Shown here: positions 15,588 to 21,615 of the stretch, one piece after another
How the letters are laid out: every line of letters begins with the position of its first letter
Position numbering within the stretch: position 1 is the first letter of the stretch
IMG/VR virus record: IMGVR_UViG_3300017755_000061
Location: 1 to 29,446 of that record
Strand: one strand, 5' to 3'
DNA from: a virus
DNA: 29,446 bases
Notes under the pieces: generated by a model
Told to the model about the DNA's origin: nothing
What the model saw: only the letters and a program-made list of their open reading frames with translations
Database searches by the model: none
Position numbers and translations under genes: made by a program

Positions 15588-16193
15588 CAAAGCCCTTCTC
15601 TCTTGGAGGGTTTTTTTTGGGTATGGTTTTTTTAAAATTTCACAATCTTTTTTTATTTTTTTTGTTATTGGATAAATATATCTATACTTACTACTACCTT
15701 GTCTTATAATTGTTCCTTTAGGTAATTTATCTTTAGCCCTACTACCATTTATTGAACCAACTGTTCTCGGGTGCATCCACCTACCTTTTATGTAGTATTC
15801 TTTATCTCCTTTAAATTCTCCAGTATAAATCCAATTTGTAGCTTGATAAATAATACCTAAATGTTTTTGACCATTATCAGCAAAAGAAATAATTGCCTTA
15901 ATTAATGGTAAATCTTTTTTAATTAATTTTAAACTTAATGATAAAACTTTACTTGTAATTTCTTGTTTACCATTTAAAGCCATTCTAACTAATTCAACAT
16001 ACTGACCTTGATTTAATTTTAATTGTTTACCTAAATTATTAGATGCACCACTTCCGTATAGAATTACTCCACACCATTCATTTTTATCATTAAATACTGA
16101 ATAACCAAATACATTAACCGGTACACTTTTAGCATAATGAAAGTTTAAACAAGCATATTTTATTGCTTTATATGATGCTTTTTTTAATATCAT
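15543..16193 (-). CDS. mom: Mom-family DNA adenine modification protein
   Basis: This 216-residue protein shows the landmarks of the phage Mu Mom family (GNAT-like fold): FHYAKSVP (residues 18-25), CGVILYGSGASNNLG (41-55), VELVRMAL (66-73), ISFADNGQKHLGIIYQATNW (102-121) followed by IYTG, and GRWMHPRTVGS (137-147). In Mu, Mom turns some adenines into N6-carbamoylmethyladenine, a glycinamide adduct that protects phage DNA from restriction enzymes. The start lies 4 bases inside the ParB-like gene (ATGA-type overlap). The last about 15 residues are encoded antisense to the tRNA-Gly, and the stop (TAG) lies in the tRNA anticodon stem. The exact modification made here is not known. Confidence 0.85.
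   Translation of the reverse strand: MILKKASYKAIKYACLNFHYAKSVPVNVFGYSVFNDKNEWCGVILYGSGASNNLGKQLKLNQGQYVELVRMALNGKQEITSKVLSLSLKLIKKDLPLIKAIISFADNGQKHLGIIYQATNWIYTGEFKGDKEYYIKGRWMHPRTVGSINGSRAKDKLPKGTIIRQGSSKYRYIYPITKKIKKDCEILKKPYPKKTLQERRALSDEVDLNSNSKLEA
15589..15618 (+). terminator. Terminator of the tRNA gene
   Basis: Arms 15589-15598 and 15605-15614 form a 10-bp stem (two G-U pairs, valid only on the plus-strand RNA) with a 6-base loop, running into eight T residues at 15611-15618. It starts two bases after the tRNA discriminator and lies inside mom, so plus-strand transcription of the tRNA would end there. Its orientation is independent support for plus-strand expression. Confidence 0.85.
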
Positions 16194-16753
16194 AATTCGC
16201 CTGCACTTACACTAAAGAATGCACCTTTATACTTCCTATCAATTAATTCTTGTATATCTATTTCTGCTTTCTGTAATTCATCAACATTATTAAAAGTTAT
16301 TTTAATTGTTGCAGGTTTGTTTTTTTCATCATCTGTCAAATCGTCAAAACTAGGTTCCTCTTCATCATAAACTTGGCCAAACTCATAAGGTTGGAATCCC
16401 CAATCTTTTAGAGAATCCATATTAAAATAGTTAGCCAACATATCAAAATCAAACTCCCCTGTATTTTTATTTAGCCTAACATTTAACTCCATCTCAGCAG
16501 CTTCATCAAGCTCGACCTCAACAGTTGGTATTGTATCGTTTCCTAAATCAAACCAAACTTTACATCTTTGATGTCCTCCTACAATTATATCCTTTCGCAT
16601 AGGGTTAGAATTAATTACAACAGGCTCAACACAACCAAATGTCTTCAACGACTTTTTAAGCTGCTTGTATTGCTTATCTGTTAATTGTCTTGGGTTGTAC
16701 TCAGCAGGATTCAACTCTGAGATTTTTCTTTGCTTAATCTTTATAGGCTTCAT
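16190..16753 (-). CDS. ParB/sulfiredoxin-fold protein
   Basis: This 187-residue protein has an N-terminal ParB-like nuclease/nucleotide-binding fold: ISELNPAEYNPRQL (residues 11-24), a helix KQYKQLKKSLKTFGCVEPVV and the signature IIVGGHQRCKVWFDLG (56-71) with GGHQR at 59-63. The C-terminal half is acidic (EFGQVYDEEEPSFDDLTDDE) and ends in a small alpha/beta region (ATIKITFNNVDELQKAEIDI). It lacks an evident helix-turn-helix of a plasmid-type ParB. Such domains are often found beside phage DNA-modification genes. The mom start overlaps its stop by 4 bases, suggesting co-translation. A nucleotide- or DNA-handling partner of Mom is inferred. Confidence 0.8.
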   Translation of the reverse strand: MKPIKIKQRKISELNPAEYNPRQLTDKQYKQLKKSLKTFGCVEPVVINSNPMRKDIIVGGHQRCKVWFDLGNDTIPTVEVELDEAAEMELNVRLNKNTGEFDFDMLANYFNMDSLKDWGFQPYEFGQVYDEEEPSFDDLTDDEKNKPATIKITFNNVDELQKAEIDIQELIDRKYKGAFFSVSAGEL

Positions 16754-17108
16754 ATACTTCTTTTAAATCGTTTACTGTTTGCTTTACACAACTTGCACAA
16801 CCTGACACCTTTTTATTCATTCCAAAGATGTCGTTGTATATGTTAGTCAAGTTCATGTTTTGCTCATGCGTTACTCTATCACCCTCAATACCTTCAAACA
16901 CTCTTTTAAGTATTGACAATTGGTCTTTAGTAATATCTGTTTCTCTTCCCCATTTATCTATTGGGCATTTGGTAAAAGCTATTCTTGCTTTAATCTGCAT
17001 AAAGCAACCACACTTTTTACATTGATTTATTGACTTGCGAAAATGTTTGCACTTATTACAGATTGCAAGTCTATCGTTCAAATTCTTTGTAGTTGCTCTC
17101 AACTTCAT
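16734..17108 (-). CDS. Zinc-ribbon protein, conserved phage type
   Basis: This 124-residue protein has an N-terminal cysteine cluster C17-x2-C20, C29-x2-C32-x-C34 and C48 in TKCPIDKWG, which would bind zinc, followed by a helical region (DQLSILKRVFEGIEG) and a second CASC pair near residue 105. Proteins of this pattern (CxxC, CGCF.q.K, CP..KW) are common in Bacteroidota phages near packaging or ParB genes; the function is unknown to me. It overlaps the sigma-like gene by 38 bases and the ParB-like gene by 20. Confidence 0.7.
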   Translation of the reverse strand: MKLRATTKNLNDRLAICNKCKHFRKSINQCKKCGCFMQIKARIAFTKCPIDKWGRETDITKDQLSILKRVFEGIEGDRVTHEQNMNLTNIYNDIFGMNKKVSGCASCVKQTVNDLKEVYEAYKD

Positions 17109-17601
17109 CTCTAAGGTATTTTTTTACATTCTTTAGTGTTGTGTATATTGATGTAGTAGATATGCCTGTATCTTTTGCTAATCTTCGTATGCTCTTTCCT
17201 GAAGAAAAATAAATCTCAAATAAAAGTTTATCATACTCATGCAAATCGTTCATTTTATTTTTGACAAACTGCAACTTGTTCTCAAACTCTAAATGCTCAT
17301 CTATCTCATCCAAATATTTAAAGTTGTTTATAATATAATTTTCTGTTCTTAGCTTTGTGTAGTATTTTGTTTTAAATGCTGAGTTTGTTCTAACATATTG
17401 ATTCATCAAAACTCTTGCAGACCAAAAGACAAGATGACCATTTTCTATAATCTTCTTAATCTTATCTTTGTCGTATTCTAGTATTATAACATAAAGGTCT
17501 TGTACTAAATCTTTAGCATCAGCCTTATTTCCTTTTGTTATTTTTTCGGCTAGATTTAACAACTTTGGGTAAAAACTCTCCAAGTTTTGATTTAATAGCA
17601 T
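17071..17601 (-). CDS. Sigma-70/ECF-like RNA polymerase sigma factor
   Basis: This 176-residue protein has the two-domain plan of small sigma factors. Residues 26-70 resemble region 2 (KADAKDLVQDLYVIILEYD, then WSARVLMNQYVRTN). Residues 117-165 resemble region 4, with a helix-turn-helix (IRRLAKDTGISTTSIYTTLK) followed by VKKYLRD. It would direct host RNA polymerase to late promoters, which fits its place between the early block and the modification/packaging genes. Its start lies 77 bases inside the gene upstream in another frame; no later ATG would keep region 2 intact. Confidence 0.75.
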   Translation of the reverse strand: MLLNQNLESFYPKLLNLAEKITKGNKADAKDLVQDLYVIILEYDKDKIKKIIENGHLVFWSARVLMNQYVRTNSAFKTKYYTKLRTENYIINNFKYLDEIDEHLEFENKLQFVKNKMNDLHEYDKLLFEIYFSSGKSIRRLAKDTGISTTSIYTTLKNVKKYLRDEVESNYKEFER

Positions 17602-17731
17602 TGTATCTGTATTGAAACACTTCTTTTGTAATTGTTATGTTGTGCAATTTTTTTAATGTATTTTTAATTTTAGTTTCAGAATGATTAGCCTTTAAGCCTT
17701 TAAATATTTCTTGATTTATAATTCCTCTCAT
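17525..17731 (-). CDS. Small basic unknown protein
   Basis: The preferred start is the ATG at 17731 (MRGIINQEIFKGLKANHSET), giving 68 residues. A longer in-frame extension to 17800 would be encoded by the terminator hairpin and is hydrophobic junk. The protein is strongly basic, ending KVVKSSRKNNKRK, with HSETKIKNTLKKLHNITITK suggesting a small helix-turn-helix or nucleic-acid binder. The last 77 bases overlap the sigma-like gene, so the two may be translationally coupled. It is the first gene after the terminator at 17748-17782. No family recognised. Confidence 0.6.
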   Translation of the reverse strand: MRGIINQEIFKGLKANHSETKIKNTLKKLHNITITKEVFQYRYNAIKSKLGEFLPKVVKSSRKNNKRK

Positions 17732-17747
17732 AATATATACTTTAAAT

Positions 17748-17782
17748 AAAAAAAGGGGATGTAGGAACAACCCAACATCCCC
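17748..17782 (-). terminator. Rho-independent terminator closing the early block
   Basis: A perfect 8-bp stem GGGGATGT/ACATCCCC (arms 17755-17762 and 17775-17782, loop 12) is followed on the minus strand by seven T residues (A tract 17748-17754). It separates the replication genes from the sigma-like/modification genes. Confidence 0.9.
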
Positions 17783-17843
17783 AAACAAAACAACTAACAA
17801 TCATTATAGGAGTTACAAAGATAGTTTATTTTATTAAATATTT

Positions 17844-18038
17844 TTACTTTGTTGATATCTCCTCTATTTTAATTAATTTTTCTATATAAACACAAGCATC
17901 CATTAACTCTTCTTGTGTATGCTTTAACCATTGTAATCTAGTTAAGTCATCTCTCTCCATTGTAACACCATACTTCTTTTTACCAACTTCAGACCTTTTT
18001 AGTATTTTCCAACAGACTTTCTCTTCTATACTATTCAT
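17844..18038 (-). CDS. MazG-like small protein
   Basis: This 64-residue protein has the pattern KYGVTMERDDLTRLQWLKHT then QEELMDACVYIEKLI, which matches the core helices of small MazG-like/nucleotide pyrophosphohydrolase-related phage proteins, where the EELxDA motif carries metal ligands. It is shorter than catalytic MazG domains, so it may form dimers or lack activity. It is the last gene before the early terminator and follows RusA by 15 bases. Confidence 0.65.
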   Translation of the reverse strand: MNSIEEKVCWKILKRSEVGKKKYGVTMERDDLTRLQWLKHTQEELMDACVYIEKLIKIEEISTK

Positions 18039-18053
18039 AAATAGAAATTTTAT

Positions 18054-18440
18054 TTATTTGTTTATAACAGAGATATAAACACCTGCTTTGTTTTTGTTAT
18101 ATTCATACTCTATAAATACAGGTATCATTTCTTCTGCATTGTCATCATCTAGCCATCCGTACTTCACCATTTGGTCTTGTATAGTTTGTGCAGGATTTAT
18201 GTAATCAAATTTGTGTCTGCTTTTTCTGACAAACTTAAATGCAATCTTATAAGGTTTTTTGTTTTGTGAATCTAACCCTTTAAGCATTTGTTTAAAATCT
18301 TTTTTATACTTTAACCAATATCCTTTTGTTTCTTTGTAATACCTCATAGTTTGTTTAGAACCTATAAAGTATTTACCTGTCCACCTTCTTGAATTTTTGC
18401 TTGATGGAACATTGCCTGGAATAAATATTGCTTCAAACAT
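18054..18440 (-). CDS. rusA: RusA-like Holliday junction resolvase
   Basis: This 128-residue protein matches RusA-type resolvases: IPGNVPSSKNSRRW (residues 7-20), a basic segment (FVRKSRHKFDYINPAQTIQD, residues 70-89) with D79 and D89, and WLDDDNAEEM (96-105) holding the D98-D100 cluster. These acidic residues would bind metal and cut four-way DNA junctions symmetrically. In a phage it clears branched replication intermediates before packaging. The gene overlaps the one upstream by 8 bases and lies in the replication block. Confidence 0.85.
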   Translation of the reverse strand: MFEAIFIPGNVPSSKNSRRWTGKYFIGSKQTMRYYKETKGYWLKYKKDFKQMLKGLDSQNKKPYKIAFKFVRKSRHKFDYINPAQTIQDQMVKYGWLDDDNAEEMIPVFIEYEYNKNKAGVYISVINK

Positions 18441-19113
18441 TTTCTATTACCTTGTAAATTTCACTTCTTAAATCGTAGCCGTTATTTTTCCACTTACCAA
18501 AATACATACGAATAACTTTTTCTCTACATATTAATACAGGATGAAATTCTTTGCCATGATTATGTACAAATCTTTTTTTATTTTCTACATCATCAACAAC
18601 TTGCTTAAATATTTTATTTTTTTGTTCATCGTTAAGTATAATGAATTTATTATTTTCTAACCATTCATATACTTGTGTCACTCCTTGTAAAACAATTTCT
18701 TCACCTTTACAATGTTTTTCAAATAATTTAATTATACATAATTCAAGAAACTCTATTAAAACTTCTTTTTTGTTGACCTGCTGAACTTTCTGTTCAATAG
18801 CTAACCTTTCGCCTTCTTTAGAACTATTAATGCGTAATTTGTTAGATTTCATCTTTTGTTTATTTAACCACTCAAACCAAGTTCTTGGATTAATTGCCAT
18901 TTGATTACCTTCCCTAACACCTAAATGAAATGCCTTTGTGACATCTTCTTTTGTTAATCTAAAGAACTTTGTGTTTATATCGTTTTGTAAAATGTTGGCT
19001 AATACTTTTCTATCTCCCTCTGCTCTGTTTTGTGACATCTCAAACAATGCTTTATTTATTGTATTAAAGCAAAAGTCTAATAATTGTTCTGTTGGTTGTT
19101 TTCCTATTTCCAT
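18433..19113 (-). CDS. Unknown replication-region protein
   Basis: This 226-residue, basic, mostly helical protein lies between the initiator-like gene and RusA (4-base gap, 8-base overlap). The N-terminus (LDFCFNTINKALFEMSQNRA; FRLTKEDVTKAFHLGVREG; INPRTWFEWLNKQKM) has a pattern I associate with Bacteroidota phage proteins encoded near replication genes, in which a helical domain ends in a WxxWL motif. The C-terminus has VYEWLENNKFIILND and a Lys/Arg-rich end. A loader or accessory role in replication is possible from position only. No catalytic motif seen. Confidence 0.65.
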   Translation of the reverse strand: MEIGKQPTEQLLDFCFNTINKALFEMSQNRAEGDRKVLANILQNDINTKFFRLTKEDVTKAFHLGVREGNQMAINPRTWFEWLNKQKMKSNKLRINSSKEGERLAIEQKVQQVNKKEVLIEFLELCIIKLFEKHCKGEEIVLQGVTQVYEWLENNKFIILNDEQKNKIFKQVVDDVENKKRFVHNHGKEFHPVLICREKVIRMYFGKWKNNGYDLRSEIYKVIENV

Positions 19114-19117
19114 AATG

Positions 19118-19768
19118 CTAATCTAATAATTTTTTATCATTAATAAAATTACCAAAATATTCTTCTGCTAAACCTTTCTTCTTTGGCTTGGCATTCCTAA
19201 CCCATCTATTCGCTGCAAGTTTCCACTTTTTCATTGCGTTTCTGCCCACTTTCCATCCATTGCTTTCATAATACTCATAGAAATTAATTGCCTCGCTTAA
19301 ATCAAAGGATTTAAATTTAAAATAATCTTTAACAATTTCTAGAGAAGATGGTTTACCATCTCTATTAATACTTGTATTATTAATACTTGTAGTATTATCT
19401 TTAACAATTTTGTTAATACCCCCCTTAACAATTTTGTTAATACCCCCTATACAATTTTGTTTACAGGTATTATCATTTTTGTTAATAGGTACAATGCTAA
19501 TAACTCTCTTGTCAACTTGCTTTGTATTTGGTATATAAATCATTTTAACAGATATAAAACCTTTTTTTGATAATTGATTTATCCATCTTGATATTGTTAT
19601 TTTAGAAACATCATAAAGTTCTGCAAAATAATTATTAGATGCCCAACATTTACCCGTCTTACTTGACAAGGCAGTTATCTCTGAATATAACAATTTTGCG
19701 TTAGGTGTAAGTTCTTTGTCATACCTAACCTCTGCTATTAATATTGAATAATAATTTGGATTTTCCAT
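19118..19768 (-). CDS. Phage replication initiator-like protein (winged helix)
   Basis: This 216-residue protein starts with a winged-helix domain (residues about 17-95: LTPNAKLLYSEITALSSKTG, then YDVSKITISRWINQLSKKGF as recognition helix), typical of phage replication initiators of the DnaD/helix-turn-helix-36 class. A low-complexity linker (residues about 107-135, INKIVKGGINKIVKDNTTSI) is encoded by direct repeats, as in lambda O, where the origin lies within the initiator gene. The C-terminal part (EIVKDYFKFKSFDLSEAINF; WVRNAKPKKKGLAEEYFG) resembles a DnaD-like end. Its ATG overlaps the upstream stop as TAATG. Confidence 0.75.
   Translation of the reverse strand: MENPNYYSILIAEVRYDKELTPNAKLLYSEITALSSKTGKCWASNNYFAELYDVSKITISRWINQLSKKGFISVKMIYIPNTKQVDKRVISIVPINKNDNTCKQNCIGGINKIVKGGINKIVKDNTTSINNTSINRDGKPSSLEIVKDYFKFKSFDLSEAINFYEYYESNGWKVGRNAMKKWKLAANRWVRNAKPKKKGLAEEYFGNFINDKKLLD
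19364..19447. repeat. Iteron-like repeats inside the initiator gene (candidate origin)
   Basis: Two near-identical tandem units (19401-19424 and 19425-19447) each contain the inverted repeat TTAACAA-TT-TTGTTAA followed by TACCCCC. A truncated third unit follows near 19448-19464. Just before them, ATTAATACTTGTA occurs twice (19364-19376 and 19379-19391). A hairpin AGATGG/CCATCT lies at 19346-19361. Repeats with palindromic cores inside the initiator reading frame, next to AT-rich sequence, are the layout of lambda-type origins. Confidence 0.65.
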
Positions 19769-20067
19769 TAAAATTCAGCAATAATAAATGATTTATCATC
19801 TATGTGAATAACAGTTGTAAAATCCATTAAAACATCTGTATTAGGAAAATCTTGTTTGTTATAATCGTTGTGAAATTCTTTTAAATTCTTGTACTCAATA
19901 TATTCACATGATATTGCGATAACATCAAGTTCAATATCTTCACCTGTACATTGTTCATAATCTTCAAAATATTCCCATAATGTTACTAATCCTTCAGGTG
20001 TAAAATCGTTAGGTCTTAATTGTTCAAATGCTTTTTGGAACTCGTAAAAATTAATTGTCTTTTTCAT
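19768..20067 (-). CDS. Conserved small phage protein
   Basis: The preferred start is the ATG at 20067, giving 99 residues (MKKTINFYEFQKAFEQLRPN). It follows an A-rich leader (AAAACAAAACAACATG); an in-frame ATG at 20091 lies in the terminator/promoter-like spacer. The pattern LRPNDFTPEGLVTLWEYFED, then CTGEDIELDVIAISCEYIEY is familiar from many phages as a conserved protein of unknown function. It is acidic with a likely small alpha/beta fold. It sits between a terminator and the initiator-like gene, with a TAATG overlap to the latter. Confidence 0.7.
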   Translation of the reverse strand: MKKTINFYEFQKAFEQLRPNDFTPEGLVTLWEYFEDYEQCTGEDIELDVIAISCEYIEYKNLKEFHNDYNKQDFPNTDVLMDFTTVIHIDDKSFIIAEF

Positions 20068-20095
20068 GTTGTTTTGTTTTTGTTTTTTCAAATAT

Positions 20096-20123
20096 AAAAA
20101 AAAGAAGGGAAAACCCCTTCTTT
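20096..20123 (-). terminator. Rho-independent terminator after the SSB-like gene
   Basis: A perfect 9-bp stem AAAGAAGGG/CCCTTCTTT (arms 20101-20109 and 20115-20123, loop 5) is followed on the minus strand by eight T residues (A tract 20096-20103). It begins 2 bases beyond the SSB-like stop. A TATATTTG element (20096-20089) directly follows it, without a matching -33 box. Confidence 0.9.
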
Positions 20124-20125
20124 AT

Positions 20126-20437
20126 TTAAAATGGTAAATCATTATTGTCTTGTGACTCTTCTGTAGTTGTACTCTCATCTAAATTTACCTTCCAACATCT
20201 TAGACTTACAAAGTGCTTATCTTTCCACTCTCTACCTGAGATGTTAATGCTAAATGTATATGAGCTTCCTTGCTTTAATTGGTTAGCAAACTCAAATATA
20301 CTTTTATTGATAAATTCTAGGGGAACTGTCGCATCATACTTGACACCTTCCTGCTCAACTAATACTTGTACTTTGCTGAACTTTTCTGAAAACTCTTCTA
20401 GCTTTCCTATCTTAATTACTTTACCTTTTAATTCCAT
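20126..20437 (-). CDS. SSB-like OB-fold protein
   Basis: This 103-residue protein resembles the DUF3127 SSB-like family: MELKGKVIKIGKLEEFSEKF opening, KVQVLVEQEGVKYDATVPLE strands, an FSINISGREW segment (residues about 62-71) followed by FVSLRCWKVN, and an acidic tail ending DNNDLPF. That tail mimics the DDIPF-type C-terminus by which bacterial SSB recruits partner proteins. It would coat single-stranded DNA during replication. The gene overlaps the DnaA-like gene by 10 bases and is followed by a strong terminator. Confidence 0.8.
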   Translation of the reverse strand: MELKGKVIKIGKLEEFSEKFSKVQVLVEQEGVKYDATVPLEFINKSIFEFANQLKQGSSYTFSINISGREWKDKHFVSLRCWKVNLDESTTTEESQDNNDLPF

Positions 20438-20907
20438 AGTTTTGTGATTTGTCTTTTTAATTTATCTGCTTTAATTCTTGTTGATTCATGTGATAATTTA
20501 AGGTCATTATGTTTAACCACTAGATTATCGTATTTAGTTTTTAAATTCATATAGATGTCGATGTCAATTAATTTGCCTTTTTTTTCTATAAACTCTCCTG
20601 TGTTATCATCATGACAACTCATTAATTGCTCAAAACTAAGTCTATAGTAATCATACATTTCCATATCTCTTTTGTGACATTTGTGGTAGTGTACTACATT
20701 AGTGTGATTACCTTTTACATCGTTAGTCAAAAAATCTGCAATCTCTTGTGTGTGCCATTTACCTGCAATCAAAACACCTGTAATTAATTGTCTAGCCTCA
20801 ACCACAAACCTTCTTCTATCTCTTGCTCTTATAGATTTTATATCGGTCTTACATTGTTCTGCTGCAGCAAACAATATTGCTTCAGCCACTCCTCTACTTA
20901 TCTTCAT
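20428..20907 (-). CDS. DnaA domain IV-like DNA-binding protein with coiled coil
   Basis: This 159-residue protein has an N-terminal region (about 7-80) resembling the DNA-binding domain IV of DnaA: KTDIKSIRARDRRRFVVEAR (a basic loop/helix), LITGVL, HTQEIADFL and a signature-like GNHTNVVHYHKCHK that matches the DHTTVLHA-type helix-turn-helix. There is no AAA+ domain. A C-terminal coiled coil follows (YDNLVVKHNDLKLSHESTRI). It may bind DnaA boxes in host or phage DNA and divert or recruit the host initiation machinery. Its start overlaps the upstream stop as ATGA. Confidence 0.7.
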   Translation of the reverse strand: MKISRGVAEAILFAAAEQCKTDIKSIRARDRRRFVVEARQLITGVLIAGKWHTQEIADFLTNDVKGNHTNVVHYHKCHKRDMEMYDYYRLSFEQLMSCHDDNTGEFIEKKGKLIDIDIYMNLKTKYDNLVVKHNDLKLSHESTRIKADKLKRQITKLWN

Positions 20908-21110
20908 AGCATTCTTATAATTTCAATCAAAGATGTATTGCTTTCCTTTGATATGGTTTGTAATTGTTTAAATGTATATTGTGACTCATTTAAAAATAAC
21001 TTTCTCAATGTTGGTTGAGTTACCCCTAAAACATTACAAGCCTTGTGCTTAGATTTAAAGGTCTTATGCAGTAGTTCTTGCAACTGCGTTTGTGGTATCC
21101 ATGTTCTCAT
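20904..21110 (-). CDS. Small helix-turn-helix DNA-binding protein
   Basis: This 68-residue basic protein has a clear Cro/XRE-like helix-turn-helix: KSKHKACNVLGVTQPTLRKL (residues about 20-39), then NESQYTFKQLQTISKESNTS. The C-terminus (LIEIIRML) may form the dimer contact. It could be a transcription regulator of the early genes or a DNA-binding replication accessory. It abuts the gene upstream (2-base gap) and overlaps the DnaA-like gene by 4 bases. There is no divergent lysogeny promoter, so it is not a typical CI/Cro pair. Confidence 0.75.
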   Translation of the reverse strand: MRTWIPQTQLQELLHKTFKSKHKACNVLGVTQPTLRKLFLNESQYTFKQLQTISKESNTSLIEIIRML

Positions 21111-21112
21111 AT

Positions 21113-21487
21113 TTATTTTCTTTTAAAGTCTTCAGCCTCATCTTCGCCAAAGTGACCTAGTTCATAAAATCCTGTTAATTTTAATACTGCCCTACTCATT
21201 GCTCTCTTCTCTGCCATTGCAACAGGATAAGCATTTGTTGTATTGCTAGGAGAAGACTCTCCAAATGTTTGAATAACTTGCTCACCACTCTTTGCAGTTG
21301 CTTTAATGATTATGCACTTGTTGTCTGCTGAGTTATGTATGAGGTCGTAGTGTATCTCAATCTTGTTCTTTGCTTGTATCTTATCAATACCACTTCGAGA
21401 TATGATTGTGTAGAACTTGTGCTTGAAGACATCATCAGCAGTCAAGCCATTTTGCTTGTACAACTCATTTAGTTTTTTAGAATCCAT
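21113..21487 (-). CDS. Conserved phage protein, possible ssDNA-annealing/recombination factor
   Basis: The preferred start is the ATG at 21487, behind the A-rich leader AAACAAAAAAATGG, giving 124 residues (MDSKKLNELYKQNGLTADDV). The middle has strands KIEIHYDLIHNSADNKCIII, then TFGESSPSNTTNAYPVAMAE, KRAMSRAVLKLTG and the acidic end FGEDEAEDFKRK. The AEKRA..RAVLKL.G core recalls single-strand annealing proteins of phages, but I cannot confirm the family. It lies directly ahead of the DNA-binding genes in the replication block, which fits recombination-linked replication. Confidence 0.6.
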   Translation of the reverse strand: MDSKKLNELYKQNGLTADDVFKHKFYTIISRSGIDKIQAKNKIEIHYDLIHNSADNKCIIIKATAKSGEQVIQTFGESSPSNTTNAYPVAMAEKRAMSRAVLKLTGFYELGHFGEDEAEDFKRK

Positions 21488-21614
21488 TTTTTTGTTTTTC
21501 AATTTCGTTTTCTAACTCTTTAACTCTTGACATTAAGGCATAGCCAAAACTTTTAGTTCTATCTGCTTCCTTTATTATCTTTTTCAATTCTTTTAGTAAT
21601 TCAATCTTACCCAT
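21477..21614 (-). CDS. Small coiled-coil protein
   Basis: The ATG at 21614 gives 45 residues (MGKIELLKELKKIIKEADRT, ending VKELENEIEKQKNGF) with heptad-like Leu/Ile/Lys/Glu spacing, so it is likely a short coiled coil. The leader is A-rich (AACAAAACTAAGATGG). Its stop lies 11 bases inside the next gene in another frame. The unknown protein is one of a run of very small early genes. It is too short for a family call. Confidence 0.6.
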   Translation of the reverse strand: MGKIELLKELKKIIKEADRTKSFGYALMSRVKELENEIEKQKNGF

Positions 21615-21615
21615 C

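Noticed and set aside
16734-17108. Zinc-ribbon protein as a Com homologue
   Set aside because: It is twice as long as Mu Com, the cysteine spacing differs, and similar proteins occur in Bacteroidota phages without mom as far as I recall. Only the layout is suggestive.
17816-17823. TATCTTTG element as a promoter before the sigma-like operon
   Set aside because: No TTTG or TTG box at 19-21 bases upstream, and the terminator at 17748-17782 lies between it and the first gene.
19401-19447. Tandem repeats as a CRISPR array
   Set aside because: The units are contiguous with no spacers, only two to three copies, and lie in a coding frame.
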